Of a DNA stretch of 64,000 bases, positions 36,820-45,207 are shown piece after piece. The notes under the pieces are model-generated. The model was not told where the DNA came from. It searched no databases and saw nothing but the letters and a program-made list of their open reading frames with translations. The translations under genes were made by a program, and so were the position numbers. How positions within the stretch are numbered: position 1 is the stretch's first letter; each line of letters begins with the position of its first letter. The stretch is from Lysobacteraceae bacterium SCN 69-320 (GTDB lineage Bacteria; Pseudomonadota; Gammaproteobacteria; Xanthomonadales; Rhodanobacteraceae). The stretch covers positions 62,001 to 126,000 of the forward strand of contig MEFP01000019.1 of NCBI GenBank assembly GCA_001725155.1, given 5' to 3'.

Positions 36820-38322
36820 GTGAGCGACATCCTGCTGGGCAAAAGCGACATCGACGTCCTTCTGCGCGCGAAATACGCGAACCGCCACGGCCTGATCGCC
36901 GGCGCGACGGGCACCGGCAAGTCGGTCACCCTGATGCGGCTGGCCGAAGGCTTCTCGCAGATGGGCGTGCCGGTGTTCCTGGCCGACGTCAAGGGCGATC
37001 TTGCCGGGCTCTGCGAGGCCGGCGGCGGCAATGCCAAGATCGACGCGCGCGTCGCCGAGCTCAAGGTCGACTGGAAAGCGCAGGCCAATCCGGTCGTGTT
37101 CTGGGACATCTTCGGCCAGCTCGGCCATCCGGTGCGCAGCACGATCTCTGAAATGGGTCCGAACCTGCTCGGCCGCCTGCTCGAGCTCAACGACACCCAG
37201 GAAGGCGTGCTCGAAGTCGTGTTCAAGCTGGCCGACGACGAAGGCCTGCTGCTGATCGACCTCAAGGACCTGCGCGCACTGCTGACCTTCGCCGCGGAAA
37301 ACGCCAAGAGCGTGTCGCAGCGCTACGGCCTGATCTCCTCGACGTCCATCGCCGCGATCCAGCGCGCGCTGCTCGGCCTGGAGCAGGCCGGCGGCGACCA
37401 GTTCTTCGGCGAGCCGGCGCTGGATCTTGCCGACTTCCTGCGCCAGGACATGAGCGGCCGCGGCGTGGTCAACATCCTCGCCGCCGACAAGCTCATCCTC
37501 AAGCCCAAGCTGTACTCCACGTTCCTGCTCTGGATGCTGTCGGAGCTGTTCGAGCGCCTGCCCGAAGTCGGCGATCTGGACCAGCCCAAGCTCGTGTTCT
37601 TCTTCGACGAGGCGCATCTGCTGTTTGACGACGCACCGGCGGCGCTGGTGCAGCGCGTGGAGCAGGTCGTGCGCCTGATCCGCTCCAAGGGCGTCGGCGT
37701 GTATTTCTGCTCGCAGAACCCCGACGACGTGCCGCAGACCGTGCTCGGCCAGATGGGCAACCGCGTGCAGCACGCGCTGCGCGCGTTCACCCCGCGCGAC
37801 CAGAAGGCGGTCAAGGCCGCAGCGGAAACGTTTCCGCCGAATCCCAAGGTCAAGAAAGTTGCCGACGTGATCACCCAGCTCGGCGTCGGCGAAGCGCTGG
37901 CCACCACGCTGCAGGATGGCGGCATACCGCTGCCGGTCGAACGCGTGCTGATCGTGCCGCCGGGCTGCCGCGTCGGCGCGATCACCGATGCCGAGCGCGC
38001 GACGATACGCGCGCGCTCGCCGGTCGGCGGCAAGTACGACACGGCCATGGACCGCGAATCGGCCTACGAGAAGCTGGCCGCGCGCGCCGCCGACAGCGCC
38101 GCCGCGGCGGACGAGGCCGCGCCAGCCGGCAAGAAGGGCGACAAGGGCGCCGACGACGGCAGCGGCTGGAGCGACATGATCAAGGGCGCCCTGTTCGGCA
38201 CGGGCCGACGCCAGGGCATGATCGAGGCGACGGCGAAATCGGCCATGCGCACGGTCGGCAACCAGCTCGGCCGGCAGATCCTGCGCGGCGTACTCGGCTC
38301 CATCATGGGCGGCAAGCGCTGA
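36820..38322 (+). CDS. DUF853/HerA-like P-loop ATPase
   Basis: A 500-residue ATPase of the HerA/FtsK-like clan (DUF853 family). Walker A GATGTGKSVTLMRLAE is near residue 28-43, Walker B LVFFFDEAHLLF near 257-268, and VYFCSQNPDDVPQTVLGQMGNRVQHALR with the sensor region near 290-317. A Gly/Asp/Lys-rich linker and a short C-terminal glycine-rich tail follow. The cellular function of this family is not established, though related HerA proteins move DNA. Start GTG at 36820 with ACGGAG upstream. It is followed after 58 bases by a membrane protein gene in the same direction. Confidence 0.88.
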   Translation: MSDILLGKSDIDVLLRAKYANRHGLIAGATGTGKSVTLMRLAEGFSQMGVPVFLADVKGDLAGLCEAGGGNAKIDARVAELKVDWKAQANPVVFWDIFGQLGHPVRSTISEMGPNLLGRLLELNDTQEGVLEVVFKLADDEGLLLIDLKDLRALLTFAAENAKSVSQRYGLISSTSIAAIQRALLGLEQAGGDQFFGEPALDLADFLRQDMSGRGVVNILAADKLILKPKLYSTFLLWMLSELFERLPEVGDLDQPKLVFFFDEAHLLFDDAPAALVQRVEQVVRLIRSKGVGVYFCSQNPDDVPQTVLGQMGNRVQHALRAFTPRDQKAVKAAAETFPPNPKVKKVADVITQLGVGEALATTLQDGGIPLPVERVLIVPPGCRVGAITDAERATIRARSPVGGKYDTAMDRESAYEKLAARAADSAAAADEAAPAGKKGDKGADDGSGWSDMIKGALFGTGRRQGMIEATAKSAMRTVGNQLGRQILRGVLGSIMGGKR

Positions 38323-38380
38323 GGCGCCGGCTCCCGACTCGCGGACTCTCGACCCTCGCCTCCTTCACGGCCTCATCCTC

Positions 38381-39652
38381 ATGACCGACCAACCCATCGT
38401 GCCGTTCTGGCAGCGGCTCAGCGAAATCACGCGCTATCCGGCCCAACCGGCCGCCCTGATCACGATCGGCGTGCTCGCGCTCGCCCGGCTGCTCGGCCTG
38501 CTGCCGGGCCTGACCGGCTGGTTTCTCGACCTGCTCGTCACCGTCGCGCTGTACCGCTTCGCATTCGAAGTGCTGCGCGCGACGGCCAACGGCCGCATGG
38601 AACCGCCCGAAGGCATGGGCGAGACCGATCAGTCCTCGGGCTGGCTCGCGATCTGGCTACAGCTGATCTTCATCATCATCGGCGTGCTGCTGGTCGTCCT
38701 GCTCGGCTGGATCGGCATCGCGCTCTGCGTGCTCATGCTGGTCGGCTATCCCGGCGCGGTGATGTCACTCGCGATCGACCAGAACCTCGGCCATGCGCTG
38801 AATCCAGGCACCTGGATGCAGATCATGACCCGGCTGGGCTGGCCGTACTTCGTCGCCTTCGGCCTGATCCTCGTGATCTTCATCAGCGCCGGCAACGCGC
38901 AGGCCTGGCTCGCGGAACTGCTGCCGCTCATCATCGGCCTGCCGGTGTTCCACTTCATTTCCGGCTACGCGCTGATTGCGACGTTCCACCTGATGGGCTA
39001 TCTGATCTGGCAGTACCAGGACGAACTGGGCTATACGCCGAATACGCCGCACCTGCCGCTGAGCAATCCCAACGCCGACCCGGACCAGGCCGTGCTCGAC
39101 GACGTCGCGCAGATGGTCCGCGACGGCGAAACCGACATGGCTTACGAAACCCTGCGCGCACATCTGCGCGAACGCGGCGGCACCGAAGCGCTGCACACGC
39201 AGTACCGCAAGCTGCTGCGCGTGCGCGGCGATTCGACCGAACTGATCCGCCACGGCCGCGAATGGCTGCCGATGCTGCTGGCCCAGGATCGCGAGAAGGC
39301 CGCGGTCGAGCTGTGCCGCGAGCTCGTCGAGCTGGACCCGACCTTCGTCGTCAACGATGCCGAATCCAACACGCGCCTGGCCAGGCGCGCCGCCGCGCTC
39401 GGCCAGACCCAGCTCGCGCTGCGCCTGATCAACGGCTTCCACAAGCGCCACCCGAAGAGCGCCGACATCCCGGAAATGTATCTGCTCGCCGCGCGCCTGC
39501 TCAGCGAACGCATGGGCAAGGACGCCGAGGCCAAGGCGCTGCTGGCGCAGATCCGCACGGCCTATCCGGACCATGCGCTGCTGCCGCAGATCGACGCACT
39601 GCTCAAACTGATAGATTCGGTCAACAGCGCCAAGAAGCCCGCGGCGACCTGA
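38381..39652 (+). CDS. Membrane protein with C-terminal TPR-like region
   Basis: A 423-residue protein with an integral-membrane half and a soluble helical half. Hydrophobic helices lie at about residues 25-60, 90-130 and 155-205, arranged like a DUF4013-type six-helix membrane domain. From about 225 on, charged helix pairs (e.g. AYETLRAHLRERGG, LARRAAALGQTQLALRLINGF, LLAARLLSERMGKDAEAKALL) look like tetratricopeptide repeats. Family not firmly identified and function unknown. The ATG at 38381 has no clear ribosome site. It is the last rightward gene before the eCIS locus, from which it is separated by a strong hairpin. Confidence 0.72.
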   Translation: MTDQPIVPFWQRLSEITRYPAQPAALITIGVLALARLLGLLPGLTGWFLDLLVTVALYRFAFEVLRATANGRMEPPEGMGETDQSSGWLAIWLQLIFIIIGVLLVVLLGWIGIALCVLMLVGYPGAVMSLAIDQNLGHALNPGTWMQIMTRLGWPYFVAFGLILVIFISAGNAQAWLAELLPLIIGLPVFHFISGYALIATFHLMGYLIWQYQDELGYTPNTPHLPLSNPNADPDQAVLDDVAQMVRDGETDMAYETLRAHLRERGGTEALHTQYRKLLRVRGDSTELIRHGREWLPMLLAQDREKAAVELCRELVELDPTFVVNDAESNTRLARRAAALGQTQLALRLINGFHKRHPKSADIPEMYLLAARLLSERMGKDAEAKALLAQIRTAYPDHALLPQIDALLKLIDSVNSAKKPAAT

Positions 39653-39665
39653 GCGACGACCACGC

Positions 39666-39695
39666 GGGACGGCCGCCGCGCACGGCGGCCGTCCC
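39666..39695. terminator. Strong hairpin between converging transcripts
   Basis: A perfect 13-bp stem, GGGACGGCCGCCG (39666-39678) with CGGCGGCCGTCCC (39683-39695), loop CGCA. It lies between a rightward gene and the end of the leftward eCIS locus. No T tract follows on either strand, so it is terminator-like only; the rest of 39653-39868 shows no gene. Confidence 0.5.
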
Positions 39696-39868
39696 GGTGC
39701 CGCTTGCCGTGCCGGAACACGCTGCCGCCTTGCCCGACGATCGCGGTGAGTGTTCGCCGAGACATGCACACCGCGTGTCGTACGGACGCAGGCGATCGGC
39801 AGGCTCCGTCGTTCCAGGCATGACGCGCGGCGCTCGGCCTGCGTCTGAGGCGAACGGCTGTTTGCCGG

Positions 39869-41260
39869 CTATTCGAGCTTGTTCTCCTTCGCGTATTCGC
39901 GGCGAATGCCATCGAGGAAATCCTGCTGGCGCAGCACCTGCTCGTCGCGGGAAATGGCCTGCAACGCGACGTAGCGAATGACGTTCATGATCATTCCGCC
40001 GCTGAGCTCGTAGCGATTGGCGATCAGCGCAAGATCCAGTCCCGCTTCGAGCGATGCGGCGGGCGGCAGCCCTTTCTTCCAGATGAGCAGGCGCTCGTTC
40101 GGCCGCGGCAGCGGAAAATGGACGAGGTGCTCGAAGCGGCGCGCGAAAGATTCGTCGACGTTGCCCGCGAGATTCGAGGCCAGGATGATCAAGCCGCCGA
40201 ACGTCTCTATGCGCTGCAGCAGGAACGAGACTTCCTGGTTGGCATAGCGGTCATGCGCATCGCGCACCTGCGTGCGCTTGCCGAACAGCGCGTCGGCCTC
40301 GTCGAAGAACAGGATCCAGTCCTTGTGTTCGGCGCGGTCGAACAACGCCGCGAGATTCTTCTCGGTCTCGCCGATGTACTTCGACACCACCATCGACAGG
40401 TCCACGCGGAACACGTCGCGCCCGGTGACCTTGCCGAGCACCGATGCGGTCACGGTCTTGCCGGTGCCCGGTGGGCCGTAGAACAGCGCGCGGCAGCCCG
40501 GGCGCAGCTTGCGGCGCATCTGCCAGTCATCGAGCAGCACATTGCCGTGCTGCACCCAGGCTTGGAGATCGCGGATCTCGGCCATGGTGCGCGTGGGCAG
40601 CACCAGGTCGTCCCACTCCATGCCGGTGTCGAGCTTCTGCGCGGGGAACCTGAGGGAGCGCCGCGGCGGACGCGGCTTGCCGCTGATGAAACTCTCGGCG
40701 AGATCCGCGTCGATGAGCAGTCGCCCGCTCATCGGCGGGTCGCCGTCGATGGGATCGTCGAGATGGACGATCTGCTTGCGGATCAGCGAATGCTCGCCGC
40801 TCAGCAGCTTCTGCCAGCGCAGGCGCTCGGCGAGATCATCGCCGGCCAGCAGGAAGAGCGCGCTGTCGCCGGTCGGCAGGAAGCCGCGATGCTGCTTGCC
40901 GCGAATGCCGCCGAACTGCGGATAGTCGCCGGCGCCGGTCTGCAGCTTCTGGACGATGCGGTCGAAAAAACCCGGCCGGAGCCACGGCGCAAACGCGAGC
41001 AGCAGCAGAAGCTGCGACTCGTCGTCCAGCTGCTGCTCCTTCACGAAGCAGCCGTAGGGCGAATCGTCCTCCGGGTCCGGCGCATCCATTGCCGCAGGCG
41101 GCGCGGCCTGCTGCGTTTCCTGCTGCAGGTGCGCACGCAGACGACGTTCGAGCGCCGCTTCGAACTGTTCGAACGCGCGATGCAGGCAACTGCGATCGTC
41201 GCCGGCACGCGTGCTGTTCTCGATCCACAGGGACTCTCTCTGCCTCGCCATGCTGCTCAT
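39869..41260 (-). CDS. AAA+ ATPase of the contractile injection system (Afp15-like)
   Basis: A 463-residue AAA+ ATPase, the last gene of the eCIS locus. The N-terminal 220 residues are a poorly conserved helical region. The ATPase core has Walker A GPPGTGKT (262-269), Walker B ILFFDEAD (about 316-323), SNLAGNVDESFARRFEHLV with paired Arg fingers at about 374-375, and the C-terminal lid GGMIMNVIRYVALQA. In Afp/PVC systems the equivalent ATPase is needed to assemble particles or load cargo. It is 43 bases after the DUF4157 gene, so probably co-transcribed with it. The ATG at 41260 has only a weak ribosome site; an ATG three codons on is an alternative. Confidence 0.9.
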   Translation of the reverse strand: MSSMARQRESLWIENSTRAGDDRSCLHRAFEQFEAALERRLRAHLQQETQQAAPPAAMDAPDPEDDSPYGCFVKEQQLDDESQLLLLLAFAPWLRPGFFDRIVQKLQTGAGDYPQFGGIRGKQHRGFLPTGDSALFLLAGDDLAERLRWQKLLSGEHSLIRKQIVHLDDPIDGDPPMSGRLLIDADLAESFISGKPRPPRRSLRFPAQKLDTGMEWDDLVLPTRTMAEIRDLQAWVQHGNVLLDDWQMRRKLRPGCRALFYGPPGTGKTVTASVLGKVTGRDVFRVDLSMVVSKYIGETEKNLAALFDRAEHKDWILFFDEADALFGKRTQVRDAHDRYANQEVSFLLQRIETFGGLIILASNLAGNVDESFARRFEHLVHFPLPRPNERLLIWKKGLPPAASLEAGLDLALIANRYELSGGMIMNVIRYVALQAISRDEQVLRQQDFLDGIRREYAKENKLE

Positions 41261-41303
41261 CGGTCCGATCTCGCGCTTCGCAGGTTTGCCGTTCCGGCCT
41301 GGC

Positions 41304-44300
41304 TCATTGCAGCCTCACGAACTTGTTGACGAGTTCGACGACCGGATAGAAGAACGTGTCCTTCTTTTCTTCGAGGAACGAGATGACCTGCACCTCCTTC
41401 CCATCCCTCGGCGTGAGCCAGCTGCGGATGGCGGTATGCGGAATATCGTCGAGCGCATAGAACTGCGTGGTCTTGACGATCATCGGCGCTTTCGTGCCGC
41501 GGAACTCCCGCTCGGCATAGTGGAAGGCTGCGCCGATCCGGCCGCCGGCATCGGTCTTGATGGCGACGAGGCCGCCATCCTTGAACGTGAAGAACCGGAT
41601 GCCGCCATCGGGAACCTGCGTCCAGTCCAGCGCCGCCAGGTCCTTTTTCAATTGCTCGTTGGAGGGCAGCGCCCTGGCCATCGCCGCCTTGACCGCGGGC
41701 TCTTTCTGGATCGCTGCATTTTCCTTCTCCAGCTCTGCGCGTTCCTTTTCGTCCGCGACCTGCTGTTCCGCCTGCTGCACCTGTTCGGCAGCATTCGCGT
41801 AGGCGGCATCCTTCGCCAGCCGGTTCGCCTCGTAGTACGACTTGGTCGTCCTGGCCCCGGCCATGCCGTCCGGCTTCAAGCCGAGGAGCTTCTGGATGTC
41901 GTAGATCGCCTCGGCAAACTCCCGGGAATCCGACGCCGCGCCCGACTTGACGAAGAGTTCGGGTTTCCAGCCGATCTCGCTGCGTTCGTATTGCCGGTTG
42001 CTGCGCTGCGCCTTGTCGTAGTCGATCTTGCGCTCTTCCTTGCGCTTGCTCTCCTCGGGCTTGAGCGTGGCGATGCTCTTGAGAAATTCTTCCGCGGACA
42101 CGGGGATGCCTTCCTTGGGCATCTCCTTCTGCGCAATCGCCTTCATCTGCTCGACGGTCAATGATTTGATCAGCGATCCGAGCTGCCGGATGCGTTCCGC
42201 ATCGAGCTGCACGTTGTAGTCGACTGCGCGCTTGGCGGCCATTTCCAGGAAGGCCTCCATTTTCTCGTCGCCTACTTCCTGGGCGAGATCCATGAGCGCC
42301 TTCTGTTCTTCGGTGGGCTCCTCGCCGCTGCCGCCGCTGTCGCTCTCTTCGTCGCCGCCACCACCGCCCTCGCATTTCATGCGGAATTCGCGGTGATCTA
42401 TCTTGATGTCGGCGAACAAGGGCCCGATGCCTTCGGGCAGCACTTTCTTCATCAGGTTGTTGGCCGCTCCCGCAATGAACTGGGCGACCTGCGTCGGAAA
42501 GTCGAGTATCGCCTGGATGCCGCTGTCCCGGACCCAGCCCATGACCTTGGCGCCGAACCAGCAGGTCTCCATGAGTTTGGAGAAAGCCCATTCGAGCGCG
42601 GCAATGGCGAGATTCCACAGGCAGCCCAGCAACGGCGGCGAAGCGCAGGCGATGATGCGGATGCCCCACTTCACCACGCTCACGATCGTGCTGACCGTGT
42701 TCGCGATCTCCATGTACTTCGCAAGCTGGCTGAACAGCTCCAGCTTGTCGCCGAACAGCTTCTTCTCGAGGCTCTGCTCCGCTTCCTGAAGCATTTCCTC
42801 GTATCTGGCCTTGAGCGCCTCGACTTCCTCGATCTTGCTCTTCACCGACTCGGGCGTCACGGCTTCCGCCAGCTGCCCGAGAACGTTGATCACACCCTCC
42901 TGCAGCGAATCGAGCAGCTTGTCGAGAATCATCGAGATCGCCCAGGCGCCGAGCTTCTTGGCCACCTTGAACAGCGCCATCGCGGCGGCCTTGATCCAGT
43001 TGCCGAAGCCGCTGCTGCTCGCCGACTTGACCAGTCCCCTGACCTTTTCCTTGATCCACTTCGCGAAGCCTGCGAGCTTCACGTACACGCGATCGAAGGT
43101 CTTGCGCAGCCAGCCGTATATGCGGCCGAACTTCATCCAGTGCCGCACCTGCGCGAACGCCTTGGCACGATCCTTCACCGCCTGCGGAAGCTTGGGATCG
43201 AAGCCGGTGCGCTTCTTGCCTTCAGTCACCGCTTCAAGCACGGCCTCGTTGTTCTTGCTCTTGGTATCGCCGAGCGCCTTGTCCGCGTCCTTGCGCCACG
43301 GCGTATACGCATCCAGCCAGCCCTTCTCGTCGAACTTCTTGTGCGGCTTGGCCTTGCGGCGCAGGACGGTCCGTTGCTTGCGTCGCGCGGACTTCGACGC
43401 CTTGAACTTGGGAGATACCTGTTGCGATGCTTCGAGCCGCGGCCTCACATCGTGGTTCAGCCGATCGAGCAGCCGCTGCACGTCGAAGTCTTCGCCCAGC
43501 GAATCGGGCACGCTCTCGGGCATCCATTCGTAGGCCCAGATACCGGGCACCGAGCTGCGATAGACGATCAGGCTGCCCTTCAGCGACGTGAAACTGTGCC
43601 GGGTCGCCTTGCCGGTCCATTCCCAGACATCGAGCTTGCTGTAACGGGTTCCCGCGGAACTGGAACGGGTCAGATTGTCGGGCACGGTCAGATCGACCAT
43701 GGGCCGCGCCTTGGGCGCGGGACTCCACCGGTCCGCATGTCCGTGCAGTTGCTGATAGCTGTTCACGGCGTTGGCCGTGTTCTCGATGCCCTTGATGTAA
43801 TTCCTGATCTGCAGCCTGCCCAGCTGTTCTTCCGGCGAGTGGCCGGGCTTGAGATCGCCGAGTTCGATATCCGACGGCGCATTGCCCAGATCCTGCACCG
43901 AACCACCCGGACTGAGCGGCTTCTTCGGCGCCGCGGCGGCGACGTTCATGTTCTGGAAACCGCCGACCTTGCGCTGGTTGATGCCGATCGGCACGCCGTT
44001 GACGCCGTTGTCGCGGTAGAAGTCGGGCTCGCCCTTGAGCCCCAGGCCGACGACGTCCTTGTTGGCGCCGGGTATTCCAGGCTCGGTCCAGACTCCGGGG
44101 TTCAGGCCCGCCTGGACGAATTGCGGCAGCACGCCGTAGTTGTGGATCAAGGTGCCGCTCGGGATTCCGGTCGTCGGACCGAACACGAGCAGCTTGCGCT
44201 GCAGGCGCTTGGGCGCGCGCTGCACGCCGCTGTTCTGCTGCACCACGTGCGTGAGTTCATGGGCCAGCAGGTGCGCGCCGCGCTGCGTTCCCGGCTGGTA

Positions 44301-45200
44301 CTCGCCGTCGTTGAAATGGATATCGGTGCCATAGGTGAACGCCCGCGCACCGATCTCCTCGTTCATCGCCGACGACGCGGACCCCGTATGTATCCGCACC
44401 GCGGAGAAGTCCGCTCCGAAAGCGTCCTCCATCCGGTCGCGCGTCGGGGACGCCAGCGGTGCCCCGGAACCGCTGGAATGGGCGAGTGCAGACTCCAGGC
44501 CATCGCCGGCCGATGCCGACGAATCCGCGCTGCCGGTCTTGGCCCAGGCCCGACGATCCGGCGAGCCTTCGTCGTTGCGGTCGGCGGCCTGACGCCGCAC
44601 CACATGGTCGGCCATCGCATCCGCTTCGACCTCCAGCGGATCGTCGACCGGACCGATCTCGAGCTGCGGCAGAATCCTTCGGTCACTCTGGCACGACGCG
44701 CACTGGCGCTGCACCACCTGATCCGCCTTCGCCTGCAGTGGCGGCGCATCGGCGTCGATTCCGCCGGTGCCGGCCGCCTGGCGGCGCACGACGCGATCCG
44801 CCATCGCATCCGCTTCGATCTCCAGCGGATCATCGACCGGGCCGACTTCGAGCTGCGGCTGGATGCTTCGCCCACTATAGCCAGAGGCGCATTCGCGCCG
44901 TATCGAGCGATCCGACTTCGCCTGCAGCGCATCGGCGTCGAACCCGCCCGCGTCGACCGCCTGGCGCTGAACGGCGCGATCGGCCATCGCATCCGCTGCA
45001 ATCTCCAGCGGATCGTCGACCGGGCCGGCCTGGAGCTGCGGCTGGAGCGGCCGCTCGGCGTCACAGGCATCGCACTTGCGCTGCACGAATTCGGCGGCCG
45101 CGGGATTCGAGAAGAAACTGGCCGCCGGCGGCACGTGCGAGGCAAAGAACGGCTGCGTCGTGTGGCTGGCCGAATCCTTCGCCGGGGAATGCGTGTGCAT
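41304..45200 (-). CDS. Large eCIS-associated protein with DUF4157 (eCIS core) domain; candidate effector
   Basis: A 1298-residue protein without a Sec signal. Order: N-terminus with two FF motifs (QPFFASH at 16-22, ASFFSNP at 27-33) and VQRKCDAC (39-46); three tandem copies of a PQL-x2-GPVDDPLE-x2-ADAMAD unit (about 54-75, 115-136, 178-199); then DUF4157 (about 245-322) ending in the metalloprotease-like LAHELTHVVQQ (His314, Glu315, His318). A middle part (about 330-560) is unknown and Lys/Arg-rich; helical and hydrophobic segments follow at about 700-900 (AWAISMILDKLLDSL, WGIRIIACASPPLLGCLWNLAIAALEWAF). Near 1080 is a peptidoglycan-binding-like piece (YDIQKLLGLKPDGMAGARTT) and a coiled coil. 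DUF4157 is a hallmark of eCIS-linked effectors. The ATG has GAGG upstream. Its action as a cargo toxin is inference. Confidence 0.88.
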   Translation of the reverse strand: MHTHSPAKDSASHTTQPFFASHVPPAASFFSNPAAAEFVQRKCDACDAERPLQPQLQAGPVDDPLEIAADAMADRAVQRQAVDAGGFDADALQAKSDRSIRRECASGYSGRSIQPQLEVGPVDDPLEIEADAMADRVVRRQAAGTGGIDADAPPLQAKADQVVQRQCASCQSDRRILPQLEIGPVDDPLEVEADAMADHVVRRQAADRNDEGSPDRRAWAKTGSADSSASAGDGLESALAHSSGSGAPLASPTRDRMEDAFGADFSAVRIHTGSASSAMNEEIGARAFTYGTDIHFNDGEYQPGTQRGAHLLAHELTHVVQQNSGVQRAPKRLQRKLLVFGPTTGIPSGTLIHNYGVLPQFVQAGLNPGVWTEPGIPGANKDVVGLGLKGEPDFYRDNGVNGVPIGINQRKVGGFQNMNVAAAAPKKPLSPGGSVQDLGNAPSDIELGDLKPGHSPEEQLGRLQIRNYIKGIENTANAVNSYQQLHGHADRWSPAPKARPMVDLTVPDNLTRSSSAGTRYSKLDVWEWTGKATRHSFTSLKGSLIVYRSSVPGIWAYEWMPESVPDSLGEDFDVQRLLDRLNHDVRPRLEASQQVSPKFKASKSARRKQRTVLRRKAKPHKKFDEKGWLDAYTPWRKDADKALGDTKSKNNEAVLEAVTEGKKRTGFDPKLPQAVKDRAKAFAQVRHWMKFGRIYGWLRKTFDRVYVKLAGFAKWIKEKVRGLVKSASSSGFGNWIKAAAMALFKVAKKLGAWAISMILDKLLDSLQEGVINVLGQLAEAVTPESVKSKIEEVEALKARYEEMLQEAEQSLEKKLFGDKLELFSQLAKYMEIANTVSTIVSVVKWGIRIIACASPPLLGCLWNLAIAALEWAFSKLMETCWFGAKVMGWVRDSGIQAILDFPTQVAQFIAGAANNLMKKVLPEGIGPLFADIKIDHREFRMKCEGGGGGDEESDSGGSGEEPTEEQKALMDLAQEVGDEKMEAFLEMAAKRAVDYNVQLDAERIRQLGSLIKSLTVEQMKAIAQKEMPKEGIPVSAEEFLKSIATLKPEESKRKEERKIDYDKAQRSNRQYERSEIGWKPELFVKSGAASDSREFAEAIYDIQKLLGLKPDGMAGARTTKSYYEANRLAKDAAYANAAEQVQQAEQQVADEKERAELEKENAAIQKEPAVKAAMARALPSNEQLKKDLAALDWTQVPDGGIRFFTFKDGGLVAIKTDAGGRIGAAFHYAEREFRGTKAPMIVKTTQFYALDDIPHTAIRSWLTPRDGKEVQVISFLEEKKDTFFYPVVELVNKFVRLQ
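44589..45077 (-). repeat. Three tandem ~185-base repeats in the DUF4157 gene
   Basis: The coding sequence repeats a 61-63-codon unit two and a bit times (residues about 42-204 of the product). Each unit carries GPVDDPLE, ADAMAD and a Cys-containing step (CDAC, CASG, CASC). DNA identity between units is high in the block that encodes ISSGSSTG-like antisense letters, so recent duplication or recombination is likely. Confidence 0.8.
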
Positions 45201-45207
45201 GCGGACC

